Counted from the stretch's first letter, positions 37,773 through 47,047 are shown. The stretch: 64,000 nucleotides of DNA from Herminiimonas fonticola (GCF_003293745.1 NZ_PTLZ01000003.1:186001-250000); one strand, 5' to 3'. Notes: generated by a model from the sequence alone, not told the origin. A program made the numbers and translations.

Positions 37773-38153
37773 TTAGAGTGCCGACTTCAGCGCATTGCGG
37801 ATGCCCGACGACGAGGTATCGCCTACCAGCCGCGCCACTTCTTTCTGCCCCTTCAGCACGACCAGGGTGGATTGTGCGTTAACCTTGAAGCGGCGCTTGA
37901 GTGCTTTCTCGGTGTCGTAGTTCACTACCAGCACAGTCAGATCCAGCCCTTTTTCTGCTTTCAGTTCCTGCAGCACTGCCGTTTGGGCTCGGCAAGTCGG
38001 GCACCAGTCCGCATGAAAATGCAACGCAACCGGCTTGTCGGCCTTTTGTGCCGCAGCCAGCGTAGCGGCAGTGTAAGGCTGGATGTCGAGCGCGTGTGCC
38101 ATCGTTGCGGCGAGGATCAGAAGCGTCGAGAAGAGGATATGCTTGATTTTCAT
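37773..38153 (-). CDS. Periplasmic thioredoxin-like protein
   Basis: This 126-residue protein has a signal peptide (LLILAATMAHA) and a thioredoxin fold with the active site WCPTC in ALHFHADWCPTCRAQTAVLQ, plus STLVVLKGQKEVARLVGDTS. It would act in periplasmic disulfide exchange, probably reduced by the CcdA-like protein encoded next. It lies 48 bp downstream of the TIGR04282-type gene on the same strand. Confidence 0.85.
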   Translation of the reverse strand: MKIKHILFSTLLILAATMAHALDIQPYTAATLAAAQKADKPVALHFHADWCPTCRAQTAVLQELKAEKGLDLTVLVVNYDTEKALKRRFKVNAQSTLVVLKGQKEVARLVGDTSSSGIRNALKSAL

Positions 38154-38201
38154 GATGATTTCCTTTCGCGGTGTTATTCAAATGGACGATGCATGTCACT
38201 G

Positions 38202-38843
38202 CTACTGTTCAATAAAACTGTTTGTGCTGATGGCATCCAACCATGTGTTCGGCAACCACTTCAAATCGGCCGGCTCGTCGATGTCATGCAGCTTGGCGTG
38301 GCTTTCGACAGTCCAACCCAATCGCCCCAAACGGCACAAGGTCTGGAACGCCACGGTGTCGGTGCTCCATGCGATATCGGTGAACATGGAGGGGTCAAAA
38401 CGGTTCAGTCCCAGCAATGCATAACCGCCGTCCGCAGTCGGGAACAGCGACGCATCGGCGCGCTGCAATTCGTTGCCAGCTTGCCGCAAATGATCCACGC
38501 TCAGTTCAGGGCAATCGGTCCCGATCAGCACAACCGATTCGCCACCGTTGGTCACGCGCTGCGCTGCACGCGCCATTCGCTCGCCCAGATCGCCGTCGCA
38601 CTGATCCGACCAGTGCACCGCATCCGGTATGGACAATGTTTGCCAAACCGGATCGGAGGGTGCAGGCGTCACGCACAATTCCACTGTCCCGATGTTGGCG
38701 GCAAGCGCCTTGTCCAGCGTGTGGATGAGCATGTGGCGCGCGAGGTCGGCCGCCCCTTGTGCACCGAGCGCCGGAATCAGGCGCGTCTTGGCCAGACCCG
38801 GCTGCGGCGCCTTGGCAATGATCACGATGCGGACCGGTTTCAT
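38202..38843 (-). CDS. TIGR04282-type (DUF2064) transferase, arsenosugar/rSAM-associated
   Basis: ATG 38843 (complement) overlaps the TGA of the upstream glycosyltransferase gene (ATGA). The 213-residue protein has a nucleotidyl/glycosyl-transferase-A fold start, IVIIAKAPQPGLAKTRLIPALG, and VVLIGTDCPELSVDHLRQA with DGGYALLGLNRFDPSMF. This matches the 'rSAM/selenodomain-associated transferase 1' family, also annotated as an arsenosugar biosynthesis protein. It is predicted to transfer or activate a sugar onto the arsenosugar backbone; the exact step is unproven. Confidence 0.85.
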   Translation of the reverse strand: MKPVRIVIIAKAPQPGLAKTRLIPALGAQGAADLARHMLIHTLDKALAANIGTVELCVTPAPSDPVWQTLSIPDAVHWSDQCDGDLGERMARAAQRVTNGGESVVLIGTDCPELSVDHLRQAGNELQRADASLFPTADGGYALLGLNRFDPSMFTDIAWSTDTVAFQTLCRLGRLGWTVESHAKLHDIDEPADLKWLPNTWLDAISTNSFIEQ

Positions 38844-39514
38844 TTGTAGGACTGCGCCAGTTGGCTGGCCGGGACACCGCACCAGTATTGAAAGCGCAAA
38901 CGCCACATCAACAGAATCGTGCTCCAGACGCCGTACGTTTCCCAGCGCCGACCGGAGGTGGTCACGCAGCGGGCGATGCAGGCCGGACGCGACACCTTGC
39001 GCAAGCGCTTGGACAGTTCGATGTCTTCCATCAAAGGCTGATCCGGAAATCCGTCCACCGCATCGAATGCCGCGCGCGTGGCAAACATCGCCTGGTCGCC
39101 GGTAGCGATGCCGGTCAGGCGCGAGCGCCAATTCATCATGCGTCCGATCACGCGCAACATCATCGGACGCCCCGCGATGCAGACGTCGAAACGCCCCCAG
39201 CAATGGGTGCCGTCTGCGAGAGCCTGCTCCACCAATACCCCCGCGCCATCCGGCAAACGTGTATCCGCATGCAGAAACAGCAGCGTCGTGCCGGTGGCTG
39301 CCGCAGCACCCGTATTCATTTGGCGGGCACGACCGCGCGGCGCACGCAACACCGTGAAGCCTGCACATTGTGCGGTGTCGGCGGAACCGTCGTTACTGCC
39401 GCCATCGACGACGATGACCTCGCAACCATGTCGCTGCAGCGGCATCAGCCGTTCCAGCAACAGCGGCAACTGCTGCGCTTCATTCAATATCGGTACGATG
39501 ATGGAGAGTTTCAT
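38840..39514 (-). CDS. TIGR04283-type family 2 glycosyltransferase, arsenosugar-associated
   Basis: This 224-residue GT2 protein opens KLSIIVPILNEAQQLPLLLE and has VIVVDGGSNDGSADTA, the metal-binding DxD region FLHADTRLP, and GDQAMFATRAAFDAVDGFPD followed by MEDIELSKRLR. These are features of 'rSAM/selenodomain-associated transferase 2'. It sits between DUF547 and the TIGR04282 gene in a tightly packed run started by arsS. It probably glycosylates an arsenic-containing intermediate; this is inference from recurrent neighbourhood. Confidence 0.87.
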   Translation of the reverse strand: MKLSIIVPILNEAQQLPLLLERLMPLQRHGCEVIVVDGGSNDGSADTAQCAGFTVLRAPRGRARQMNTGAAAATGTTLLFLHADTRLPDGAGVLVEQALADGTHCWGRFDVCIAGRPMMLRVIGRMMNWRSRLTGIATGDQAMFATRAAFDAVDGFPDQPLMEDIELSKRLRKVSRPACIARCVTTSGRRWETYGVWSTILLMWRLRFQYWCGVPASQLAQSYK

Positions 39515-39516
39515 GG

Positions 39517-40329
39517 CTAACCTCCTTTCCCGCTACTGGCGTTGAGCCGCCAATCGTAAGGGAGGAAATCGATGTGCATTTTGCCTGCCGCCAAACGGTT
39601 GGCCGTTTCGGCAGGCAGCCCCAGTGCCTCGCGGTACAACGCGAGAAAACCGCCGAGGCTGCTGGCACCGCGCCAGCCTTGTTCGAAGTCGCCGCGATAC
39701 CATTTGAAGATGCTCGACACCTTGAGCGCGTCGTCTTCAGGCCGATTGCGGCTACGGTCCGACAGGAATTTTTGGGTTGCGTCTTCCAGTTGCGCATCCA
39801 GCCGCTCGGCCACATAGGCTTCCGGTCGCAGCGCCGGACAACCGATGCTGGCGCAATTGACGGCAAAATGAACGCGCGGCTCCTGGTAGCGGCCGGAGCC
39901 GCGGATCAAGCCCTGCTCGATGTCGTCGAGCGAGCGCGTTTCTCCCAGCAAGGGGATGAAACGTTTTTTCCACGGCGATTGCAGAAAGCTGCCTAAATCC
40001 TTGATGGAGGACACGTCCGGATACGCGCTCAATATCAACTCAACTGTCCAGGCGTTATAGGCGTTGATCAGGAACGCCAGTTGTTCCGGCTTGCTCCAGC
40101 GGTCGAAGTCAGCCCGGCCAACGCCGGAGGTCGAAGACAGGTATTGCGTCAGCGTGACGCGATCGGTTTTAAATCCTGCGTAATCCACTTGCGTCGCCTG
40201 TCCGCCGCGCAGCACGACGACGTGCTTCTTGAGCAGCGCATCCCAACCCGCATGACTAAATCCAGCCGCGTGCGATGACAGGATCACGGCGGCAAACAAC
40301 AAGAAAGTTTGAACCAAGCGACGCAACAT
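39517..40329 (-). CDS. DUF547 exported protein
   Basis: Start ATG 40329 (complement) is chosen because it gives a proper signal peptide (LVQTFLLFAAVILSSHAAG); in-frame starts further upstream lie inside the flavoprotein gene. The 270-residue product has the DUF547 core: EQLAFLINAYNAWTVELIL, HFAVNCASIGCPALRPEAYV and SSIFKWYRGDFEQG, with a conserved Cys-His-type arrangement. Function of the family is unknown; it often accompanies arsS in arsenosugar-type clusters. It lies 2 bp after the upstream stop codon. Confidence 0.82.
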   Translation of the reverse strand: MLRRLVQTFLLFAAVILSSHAAGFSHAGWDALLKKHVVVLRGGQATQVDYAGFKTDRVTLTQYLSSTSGVGRADFDRWSKPEQLAFLINAYNAWTVELILSAYPDVSSIKDLGSFLQSPWKKRFIPLLGETRSLDDIEQGLIRGSGRYQEPRVHFAVNCASIGCPALRPEAYVAERLDAQLEDATQKFLSDRSRNRPEDDALKVSSIFKWYRGDFEQGWRGASSLGGFLALYREALGLPAETANRLAAGKMHIDFLPYDWRLNASSGKGG

Positions 40330-40331
40330 GA

Positions 40332-42482
40332 TCAACCCCGCCTCCATGCGTGATAGCGCGACAGCCACGCCAACACGCGCTGCGGCGCATGGGCACGCTT
40401 CCATTCGCCGGCGGCGTACTTGTTCGCCTCGGCCATGGTCGGATAGGTGTGGATCGTGCCTAGGATCTTGTTGAGTCCCAGTCCATGTTTGATCGCCAGC
40501 ACGAATTCGGCCAGCAAATCGCCCGCGTGTTCCCCGACGATCGTCACGCCCAGAATCCTGTCTTTGCCCGGCACGGTCAGCACCTTGACGAAGCCGTGCG
40601 CATTGCCGTCGGCGATGGCGCGGTCAAGATCGTCGATGCCGTATTTGGTGACCTCGTAGGCAATGCCTTTTTCCCTGGCATCCTGTTCATTCAATCCGAC
40701 GCGTGCGACTTCCGGTTCGATGAATGTCGCCCACGGCACCACCGAATAATCGACCTTGAATTTCTTGAAGTCGCCGAACAGCGCATTGACCGCCGCATAC
40801 CATGCCTGATGCGCAGCGATATGGGTGAACTGGTAAGGCCCGGCCACGTCGCCGGCGGCATAGATGTTCGGATACAGCGTTTCCAGATAATCGTTGGTCG
40901 CCACCGTGCGCTTGGTCTCAATGCCGAGCTCTTCCAGCCCATAACCGGAAAGACGCGCCACGCGGCCGACTGCGCATAACAGAGCGTCGAATTCAATGCG
41001 TTGTTCCACGCCGCCGTGTTCGACCACGATGAACTTGCGCGCGCCTTCACGTTCGCAGCGCAGCGCCGTGTGGCCGGTGAGCACCGCAACGCCGTCGCGT
41101 GCCAATGCATCGCGCGCCAGGGCGGAGACTTCCTCGTCCTCGCGCACCATGATGCGTGTGCCTTTTTCGACTTGCGTGACCCTGGAGCCGAGGCGCGCAA
41201 AGCTTTGCGCCAATTCGCAACCGATCGGCCCGCCGCCCAGCACCACCAGGCGCGCAGGCGGCGCATCCAGTTTGGCAAACTCGTCCCACAGCGTATCGCT
41301 GGTGACGTACCCGACCTCGTCCAGCCCGGGCAGCGGCGGCACAAACGGCTGCGCACCGGTGGCGATGACGATGCTGCGGGTGGTCAGCACCTGCGTGCCG
41401 CCGTCATTAAGTGTCACTTCGACTGTCCACGGATCGAGGATGCGGGCGTAGCCTTGCAGCACCTCCACGCCCAATTCGGTATAGCGCTCCACGCTATCGT
41501 GCGGCTCGACGGTGCGGATGACGTCATGCACGCGTGCCATCACCTTGCGGAAGCTGAATGCAGGCATGGTGTTTTCCAGACCGTAGTGTTCGCCGTGGCG
41601 CATCTGGTGCGCAATGCGCGCCGACTTGATGATCGCCTTGCTCGGCACGCAACCATAGTTCAGGCAATCGCCGCCCATCTTGTGCGCCTCGATCAGCGTC
41701 ACTTTGGCTTTCACTGCGGCGGCGATATAGGAGGTAACCAATCCGGCAGCACCGGCACCGATTACGATCAGATTGCGGTCAAATTGTTTAGGACGATGCC
41801 ACTTTGCATACACGCGACGTCGCTGGAGATAGTTCATGAGTTGTTTGGCCAGTAGTGGAAAAATGCCGAGCAGCGCAAACGACAGCAACAAGCCGGGTGA
41901 CAGGATCCCGGACAGGCTCGTCAGTTTCGCCAATTGGGTTCCCGCATTGACATACACCAACGTGCCGGCCAGCATGCCGAGCTGGCTGACCCAGTAGTAA
42001 GTGCGGGTGCGGATCGGTGTCAGTCCCATCAACAGGTTGACCAGAAAGAAGGGAAACACCGGCACCAATCGCAGCGTGAACAGATACAGCGCGCCATCAC
42101 GCGCCATGCCATCGTTGATCGCCTTGAGGCGTTCGCCGAAGCGCTGTTGAATCGCGTCGCGCAGCAGGTAACGCGACGTCAGAAAGGCCAGTGTCCCGCC
42201 CATGGCCGACGCGAATGACACAATCACCGTGCCGCCCAGCAGGCCGAACAAGGCGCCTGCCGCCAGTGTCATGATGACCGCGCCAGGCAAGGACAGCGCC
42301 GTGACCAGCACATAGGCCGCGAAGAAAAGCAATCCAACCAATAGCGGTGAACTTGTGCGCCATGTCTCGAACTGCCCCAGGCCTGCCTTGAGTCCATCGA
42401 GCGTCAGATAGCGATGCAAGTCCAGCGCAAAATAGGCTGCGATCAATAATGCAGCAACCAACAGGATGATGATTTTTTTCAT
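40332..42482 (-). CDS. VTT-domain membrane protein fused to NAD(P)/FAD disulfide oxidoreductase
   Basis: ATG 42482 overlaps the arsS stop (ATGA). The 716-residue product joins an N-terminal TVP38/TMEM64 (VTT, SNARE-associated) membrane part of about 235 residues (LSLPGAVIMTLAAGALFGLL, LRLVPVFPFFLVNLLMGLTP) to a mercuric-reductase-like flavoprotein. The latter has FAD motif VIGAGAAGLVTSYIAA, redox pair in GGDCLNYGCVPSK, NAD motif VVLGGGPIGCELAQSF and C-terminal dimerisation domain. It lacks the MerA C-terminal Cys pair. It may reduce an arsenical or thiol intermediate at the membrane; substrate unknown. Confidence 0.88.
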   Translation of the reverse strand: MKKIIILLVAALLIAAYFALDLHRYLTLDGLKAGLGQFETWRTSSPLLVGLLFFAAYVLVTALSLPGAVIMTLAAGALFGLLGGTVIVSFASAMGGTLAFLTSRYLLRDAIQQRFGERLKAINDGMARDGALYLFTLRLVPVFPFFLVNLLMGLTPIRTRTYYWVSQLGMLAGTLVYVNAGTQLAKLTSLSGILSPGLLLSFALLGIFPLLAKQLMNYLQRRRVYAKWHRPKQFDRNLIVIGAGAAGLVTSYIAAAVKAKVTLIEAHKMGGDCLNYGCVPSKAIIKSARIAHQMRHGEHYGLENTMPAFSFRKVMARVHDVIRTVEPHDSVERYTELGVEVLQGYARILDPWTVEVTLNDGGTQVLTTRSIVIATGAQPFVPPLPGLDEVGYVTSDTLWDEFAKLDAPPARLVVLGGGPIGCELAQSFARLGSRVTQVEKGTRIMVREDEEVSALARDALARDGVAVLTGHTALRCEREGARKFIVVEHGGVEQRIEFDALLCAVGRVARLSGYGLEELGIETKRTVATNDYLETLYPNIYAAGDVAGPYQFTHIAAHQAWYAAVNALFGDFKKFKVDYSVVPWATFIEPEVARVGLNEQDAREKGIAYEVTKYGIDDLDRAIADGNAHGFVKVLTVPGKDRILGVTIVGEHAGDLLAEFVLAIKHGLGLNKILGTIHTYPTMAEANKYAAGEWKRAHAPQRVLAWLSRYHAWRRG

Positions 42483-43456
42483 AGGGCACCGCCGCAACTG
42501 CTGCCCTGACCGGCAGTGCAGCCGTAGCAGTGATCGGCCACGCGGATCGCGCGCCCGTCGATATCTTCGCGCAGCAGGCTGCGCAAGTGCGGACGTCCTT
42601 CACGCAGTTGCGCCATCGCTGATGCGTGCGGCAAATCCAGACCCAATTGCTGGTTGAAGTCGCAGTCGTACAGATAGCCTTGCCAGTCGACGCTGACCAG
42701 GTTACGGCACATGACATTGGCGAGATTGGCCGCTGCAAAATTTTCTTTCAGCAGGCGCATGTAATCGTTGAACTTGCCCTTGGAGATCAGCGTCGAGCCG
42801 AAGCGCTGGATCGGCATGTTCGCGATCGCAAACAACTGGTTGAACACGATGCCGAAATGGTCGAACAATTCGCGCTTGTAGTCAGCCTCCAGCTTGATTT
42901 GATCGGGCGGCAGCACCGCGCCTTGCGGGTTATAGACCAGATTGAGCGTCAAGCCCGATCCTTCCTTGCCGTAACCCAGCGCATTCAATTTCTGCAGCGC
43001 AGCGATGCTCTTGTCGAATACGCCTTCGCCCCGCTGCTTGTCCACATTGGCGAGCGAATAACAGGGCAGCGACGCGACGATCTCGACCTGCTGCTCGGTC
43101 AGGAATTCAGCCAGGTCTTCTTGTCCAGGCTCGAACAAAATGGTCAGATTGCAGCGGTCGATCACCTTGACGCCCAGCGTACGCGCTTCGCGTACCAGTT
43201 GCCGAAAACCTTCATGCAACTCCGGCGCACCGCCTGTCAAGTCGAGCGTCGTGATATCGCGAGCAGTCAGCACCGAAGGGATCAGTGTCATCGTTGTACT
43301 ATCCATCATCTCGGTGCGGTTGGGACCGGCATTGACGTGGCAATGCAGGCAGGTCTGGTTGCAGCGGTAGCCGAGATTGACTTGCAGGGTGGTCAGTTGC
43401 CGGCGACGGAGTTGGGGAAACTCAGTTGCCTGCAGTAATGGTAGTGTGGCGTGCAT
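42479..43456 (-). CDS. arsS: Arsenosugar biosynthesis radical SAM protein
   Basis: This 325-residue radical SAM enzyme has the 4Fe-4S motif in YRCNQTCLHCHVNAG (Cys32, Cys36, Cys39) and the family marks LDLTGGAPELHEGFRQLVRE, FGSTLISKGKFNDYMRLL and a Cys-rich C terminus (DHCYGCTAGQGSSCGGAL). In this family the 5'-deoxyadenosyl group is joined to dimethylarsenite, making 5'-deoxy-5'-dimethylarsinoyl-adenosine. It heads a compact operon (arsS, VTT-flavoprotein, DUF547, two transferases, thioredoxin, CcdA) behind an ECF-type promoter at 43522-43550. Confidence 0.92.
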   Translation of the reverse strand: MHATLPLLQATEFPQLRRRQLTTLQVNLGYRCNQTCLHCHVNAGPNRTEMMDSTTMTLIPSVLTARDITTLDLTGGAPELHEGFRQLVREARTLGVKVIDRCNLTILFEPGQEDLAEFLTEQQVEIVASLPCYSLANVDKQRGEGVFDKSIAALQKLNALGYGKEGSGLTLNLVYNPQGAVLPPDQIKLEADYKRELFDHFGIVFNQLFAIANMPIQRFGSTLISKGKFNDYMRLLKENFAAANLANVMCRNLVSVDWQGYLYDCDFNQQLGLDLPHASAMAQLREGRPHLRSLLREDIDGRAIRVADHCYGCTAGQGSSCGGAL

Positions 43457-43521
43457 GGCGCTCCTCTATAGTTGCAATAACGGCCACTTCATCCAATGTT
43501 TGCGGCCGCGTGATGACGGTA

Positions 43522-43550
43522 CAGTCGTTGCGGGCAGAATATTTCTTACA
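43522..43550 (-). promoter_or_regulatory. ECF-type promoter motif upstream of arsS operon
   Basis: On the minus strand, TGTAAGA (43544-43550) and CGACTG (43522-43527) are 16 bp apart, about 66 bp ahead of the arsS ATG. Confidence 0.75.
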
Positions 43551-43734
43551 CTTCCAAGACAGACTCGATCGCGCGGCGGTTTTAGCTTTGAACGTCAGAT
43601 AAAGCGGTAAAAATATCGCCGCCATTAAATTGATGCTCGCGCGTCACACGGCCGAACAGACCAAACTGCATCACTGTAAGAATTAGACAGCGCACAGAGT
43701 CGAAGTCTTTATGAATACGATCAAGGGGATGGGC

Positions 43735-43911
43735 ATGAATACCGTACAGCGATTTATTTTCGATACGCTTTCACGAATCGGAACCTCAATTCTTGCGGGC
43801 AGTCTCGTGTCATGCCTGGTAATCGGACGGCTTGAGCCACTGCATATTGTGTTGATGCTGATTGGCGTCGTATTGACGGGATTCGGCTTTCCACTAATCA
43901 GAGGATCGTAA
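43735..43911 (+). CDS. Small two-span membrane protein, 58 residues
   Basis: The frame from ATG 43735 (in-frame ATG also at 43711) gives MNTVQRFIFDTLSRIGTSIL followed by a second hydrophobic stretch LHIVLMLIGVVLTGFGFPLI. Two membrane spans are likely. I do not recognise a family. A TGTAAGA element at 43675 lacks a matching -10 at the standard spacing. It precedes the glutaredoxin gene on the same strand. Confidence 0.45.
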   Translation: MNTVQRFIFDTLSRIGTSILAGSLVSCLVIGRLEPLHIVLMLIGVVLTGFGFPLIRGS

Positions 43912-43952
43912 TCAGGCGATCGTATGCCACTTACGAACAATTTTCATGCCGC

Positions 43953-43981
43953 TGTAATAAATCGAATTGCGCCAGCGACTG
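43953..43981 (+). promoter_or_regulatory. ECF-type promoter motif upstream of glutaredoxin gene
   Basis: TGTAATA (43953-43959) and CGACTG (43976-43981) are 16 bp apart, 71 bp ahead of the glutaredoxin ATG. Confidence 0.72.
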
Positions 43982-44052
43982 AAGTAATAGATACGCCGAT
44001 TATCAGCAGAATATGCGGCGATGAATGCCGAATCATTATCAGGAGAGATAAC

Positions 44053-44310
44053 ATGGCAAAAGTCACTATTTATGGCACCCAATGGTGCGGGTATTGCCAA
44101 AGCGCCGAGCGGTTGTTACAACGCAAAGGCGTCACGGATATTGCCAAGATCGACGTTGATCAGGATCAGGCTGCATTCAAGGCCATGGCCGAACGCACCG
44201 GACGGCGCATGGTGCCGCAAATTTTCATCGGCGATTTACACGTAGGCGGATTCGACGACCTGTCTGCGCTGGATCGCGGCGGCCAGTTGGACAAGCTCTT
44301 GCAACAATAA
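44053..44310 (+). CDS. grxC: Glutaredoxin
   Basis: ATG 44053 follows AGGAGAGATAAC; the longer frame to 43924 contains the promoter motif. The 85-residue product is a dithiol glutaredoxin with active site CGYC in VTIYGTQWCGYCQSAERLL, and VPQIFIGDLHVGGFDDLSAL forms the glutathione-binding part. It reduces disulfides or glutathionylated substrates in the cytoplasm and could supply electrons for arsenical reduction. It has its own ECF-type promoter between the arsenic and bufferin blocks. Confidence 0.92.
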   Translation: MAKVTIYGTQWCGYCQSAERLLQRKGVTDIAKIDVDQDQAAFKAMAERTGRRMVPQIFIGDLHVGGFDDLSALDRGGQLDKLLQQ

Positions 44311-44331
44311 TCGGCCATCTGTGTAAGACGG

Positions 44332-44360
44332 TGTAAGAAATGGGTGCCGACCCACGACTA
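44332..44360 (+). promoter_or_regulatory. ECF-type promoter motif upstream of bufferin operon
   Basis: TGTAAGA (44332-44338) and CGACTA (44355-44360) are 16 bp apart, 113 bp before the precursor ATG. A second TGTAAGA occurs 11 bp upstream at 44321-44328 without a spaced -10. Confidence 0.75.
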
Positions 44361-44473
44361 TGTTGGCACTAGGCTGGTAAAGACGCGCAAATATCGAGTC
44401 GTGTGCGCGTTGCCTATAAATTTGGCGTGCCTCTCTTGAGGCACTATTCACAACCGTAAATAGGAGATTGACC

Positions 44474-44791
44474 ATGAGCAGTTTCACCATGACACAAAAA
44501 ACAACCGCCGCCGCACTGGCACTGGCATTTGGCGCTGCACTGACCGTCACCGCTGCCCCTGTATTGGCCGCTGACAAGATGGCTGACACAGAAAAATGTT
44601 TCGGCGTCGCATTGAAGGGCAAGAACGACTGCAAGGCTGGTGCAGGCACCACCTGCGCAGGCACATCGAAAATCGATCATCAAGGCAACGCCTGGTCGAT
44701 GGTTCCAGCCGGCACTTGTGCAAAGACAGTATCCAAAACCTCGCCTACAGGATTTGGACAACTCGTCGCGTTCAAGGAAAAGAAGGCCTGA
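44474..44791 (+). CDS. bufA: DUF2282 bufferin-type RiPP precursor
   Basis: ATG 44474 follows TAGGAGATTGACC. The 105-residue protein has a signal peptide (about 32 residues, ending APVLA) and the DUF2282 core with four cysteines, Cys42 (EKCFGVAL), Cys53 (KNDCKAG), Cys61 (TTCAGTS) and Cys82 (AGTCAKT). Bufferins of this family carry thiooxazole groups made from cysteine by DUF692/DUF2063 enzymes and bind copper in the periplasm. The next genes encode exactly those partners. Metal specificity here is untested. Confidence 0.88.
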   Translation: MSSFTMTQKTTAAALALAFGAALTVTAAPVLAADKMADTEKCFGVALKGKNDCKAGAGTTCAGTSKIDHQGNAWSMVPAGTCAKTVSKTSPTGFGQLVAFKEKKA

Positions 44792-44821
44792 TCGCCAACC
44801 GACAATAGCGGAGCGCCTGGT

Positions 44822-45730
44822 ATGCCAACAGATCTTTCTTCCGTGCTGCCACGCAGTGGCGCTTCCGCATCTGCATCGCCCCCCGATTTGCCTGCACGCG
44901 CAGGCGTGGGGCTGAAGCCCGAACATTTCCGCGGGATTATCGACGCCCAACCAAATCTCGGTTTCTTCGAAATCCACGCCGAAAATTACCTGGTCGACGG
45001 CGGTCCTTTCCACCATTACCTGACCCGCATCCGCGAACATTATCCGCTCTCCATCCACGGCGTCGGCTTGTCGATCGGCGGCGAGGCTGCACTGGACGTA
45101 ACGCACTTGGACAAACTGGCGACGCTGATCGACCGCTATGCACCGCAATCGTTTTCGGAACATCTGGCCTGGTCCAGCCATGGCGATGTGTTTCTCAACG
45201 ATTTGCTGCCGCTGCCGTATGACGCACAGACGTTGCAACGCGTATGCGATCACGTCGACCAGGTGCAAACTCATCTGAAGCGCCGCATGCTGCTGGAGAA
45301 CCCGGCGACTTATGTCGAGTTTGCCACGTCCACCATGGCGGAAACCGATTTCATCAATGAAGTGTTGCGCCGCACCGGTTGCGGCTTGCTGCTCGACGTG
45401 AACAACGTCTACGTTTCCTGTGTCAACCATCACCGTGATCCGCATGCCATGATCGATGCGCTGGCGCATCAAGCGGTGGGCGAGATTCACCTGGCCGGCT
45501 TTGCGGAAGAGATGGACGGCGCGGGCGACACGCTGCTGATTGACAGCCACGGCTCACCGGTCGCGCAAGCGGTCTGGCAACTGTACGAATACGCGCTGGA
45601 TCGCATCGGTCCGGTCGCCACGCTGATCGAACGAGACAACGATATTCCTGCTTTCGACGTGCTGTTCGGGGAAGCTGGACAGGCTGAACTGCTGATGCAG
45701 TCCCATACCGTCCGCGAGAATGCCGCATGA
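44822..45730 (+). CDS. bufB: DUF692 multinuclear iron oxidase (MbnB/BufB family)
   Basis: This 302-residue TIM-barrel protein has the DUF692 metal-ligand stretches: [58 protein letters not shown] and LIERDNDIP. In the family it uses two or three iron ions to oxidise peptide cysteines to oxazolone/thioamide or thiooxazole groups, working with a partner protein. It lies 30 bp after bufA and overlaps the DUF2063 gene by 4 bp. Confidence 0.92.
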   Translation: MPTDLSSVLPRSGASASASPPDLPARAGVGLKPEHFRGIIDAQPNLGFFEIHAENYLVDGGPFHHYLTRIREHYPLSIHGVGLSIGGEAALDVTHLDKLATLIDRYAPQSFSEHLAWSSHGDVFLNDLLPLPYDAQTLQRVCDHVDQVQTHLKRRMLLENPATYVEFATSTMAETDFINEVLRRTGCGLLLDVNNVYVSCVNHHRDPHAMIDALAHQAVGEIHLAGFAEEMDGAGDTLLIDSHGSPVAQAVWQLYEYALDRIGPVATLIERDNDIPAFDVLFGEAGQAELLMQSHTVRENAA

Positions 45731-46497
45731 GCGAGCAACAGGAATTTTTCGATGCACTGCGCGATCCCGTGCGGCCAATTCCTGCAGGGCTGACCACCTG
45801 GAACGGTTCCGATCCGGCAGTACGCTTTGCGGTGTATCGCAACAATGTGATTGTTTCACTGATCGATGCACTCGCGGATACGTATCCGGTCGCGCAGGAA
45901 CTAGTCGGCGAAGAATTCTTTCGTGCGATGGCACGGCTTTATGTCGATGCCGAACCGCCCCGTTCGCGCGTGCTGGCTTTTTACGGCGCGTCGTTTCCGG
46001 ACTTTATCGAACGTTTTCCGCCGGCCGCATCGGTGCCTTATCTGGCCGATGTCGCGCGGCTGGAGATGTTGCGGGTGCGCGCCTATCACGCAGCGGAATG
46101 CCCAACCCTGCCTGCCGATGCAATTGCACAATCACTGATGGACGTCGATCAATTGCCGAACATGTTGGTCGCTTTCCATCCATCTGTGGGATTGCTGCGT
46201 TCGCAGTACGCAGTCGCATCGCTCTGGGCGGCACATCAAGGCATCGCGGATATCGCCACGGTCGATCCCGAGGAGGTGGAGCACGTATTGATCGTTCGGG
46301 CACATCTCGATGTCGAGGTCGTGCGCGTATCGGCAGGCGCGGCCGATTTTATTGCGCGTTTGCTGGACGGCACAACACTGGGAAGCGCCGTCGAACAGGC
46401 CAGCCTGGCCCACGCGGATTTTGATCTGGGCAATACGCTCAGCCTGCTGCTACAGAAGCAACTCATCTCAACCATAACAACATCAAGGGAGAAATAA
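45727..46497 (+). CDS. bufC: DUF2063 partner protein (MbnC/BufC-like)
   Basis: This 256-residue protein starts in the bufB stop (ATGA). Its N-terminal DUF2063 domain shows [23 protein letters not shown]-type helices and [20 protein letters not shown], known from proteins that present the precursor peptide to the DUF692 oxidase. The C-terminal part ([20 protein letters not shown]) is winged-helix-like. It ends 2 bp before the DoxX gene. Confidence 0.9.
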   Translation: MSEQQEFFDALRDPVRPIPAGLTTWNGSDPAVRFAVYRNNVIVSLIDALADTYPVAQELVGEEFFRAMARLYVDAEPPRSRVLAFYGASFPDFIERFPPAASVPYLADVARLEMLRVRAYHAAECPTLPADAIAQSLMDVDQLPNMLVAFHPSVGLLRSQYAVASLWAAHQGIADIATVDPEEVEHVLIVRAHLDVEVVRVSAGAADFIARLLDGTTLGSAVEQASLAHADFDLGNTLSLLLQKQLISTITTSREK

Positions 46498-46499
46498 CC

Positions 46500-47021
46500 A
46501 TGATCTCACATCGCCAAACCGATTCCGCTGTCACATCCAAAGTGGCCGCATTGATAGAACGGCTGATTGCCACGTTCGGATGCATCCCCGATTGGCTCAT
46601 CGCTGCCATCGGCCGCTTCTCGATTGCTGCCGTATTCTGGAAATCCGGTCAGACCAAGGTGCAAGGCTTCGCCATTGACCTGATCGGCGGCGAGTTTCAC
46701 CTGGGTTGGCCGCGGTTATCCGATTCCGCCATTGACCTGTTCAAGACCGAATACCGCCTGCCGTTGATCCCGCCGGAATTGGCTGCGCCGATGGCCGCTT
46801 TCGCCGAGCATTTCTTCCCGGCCCTGATCCTGTTTGGGTTGGCGACACGCTTTTCCGCATTGGCCTTGCTCGGCATGACGCTGGTCATCGAGATATTCGT
46901 CTATCCGGATGCATATCCGACGCATGGAACATGGGCTGCGATCTTGCTGTATCTGATTGCCAAAGGTCCGGGCAAGGTTTCGATCGATCACTGGATTGCC
47001 CGCCGCCATCAAGCATCGTAA
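46500..47021 (+). CDS. DoxX family membrane protein (BufD-like)
   Basis: This 173-residue protein has about four spans in the DoxX pattern: FSIAAVFWKSGQTKVQGF, AAFAEHFFPALILFGLATRF and LVIEIFVYPDAYPTHGTWAA. DoxX proteins are standard fourth members of DUF2282-DUF692-DUF2063 operons; their role, perhaps redox at the membrane, is unclear. It follows bufC by 2 bp behind AGGGAGAAATAACC. Confidence 0.88.
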   Translation: MISHRQTDSAVTSKVAALIERLIATFGCIPDWLIAAIGRFSIAAVFWKSGQTKVQGFAIDLIGGEFHLGWPRLSDSAIDLFKTEYRLPLIPPELAAPMAAFAEHFFPALILFGLATRFSALALLGMTLVIEIFVYPDAYPTHGTWAAILLYLIAKGPGKVSIDHWIARRHQAS

Positions 47022-47047
47022 CCACCTGACGGCCAAGGAGTCGGGCA

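Noticed and set aside
37734..38849. 371-codon plus-strand open frame
   Set aside because: It lies opposite the thioredoxin and TIGR04282-type genes, which have clear family motifs; the plus-strand product is His/Arg/Gln-rich without a recognisable family and looks like an antisense shadow.
43675..43703. Ninth candidate ECF-type site (TGTAAGA at 43675)
   Set aside because: The hexamer 16 bp downstream is AGTCGA and does not fit CGAC(T/C)(A/G); only a shifted CGAA could match, so it was not counted.
43683..43940. 85-codon minus-strand frame opposite the small membrane gene
   Set aside because: The product is Pro/Ser/Arg-rich without domain or start signal; the plus-strand frame has two plausible membrane spans.
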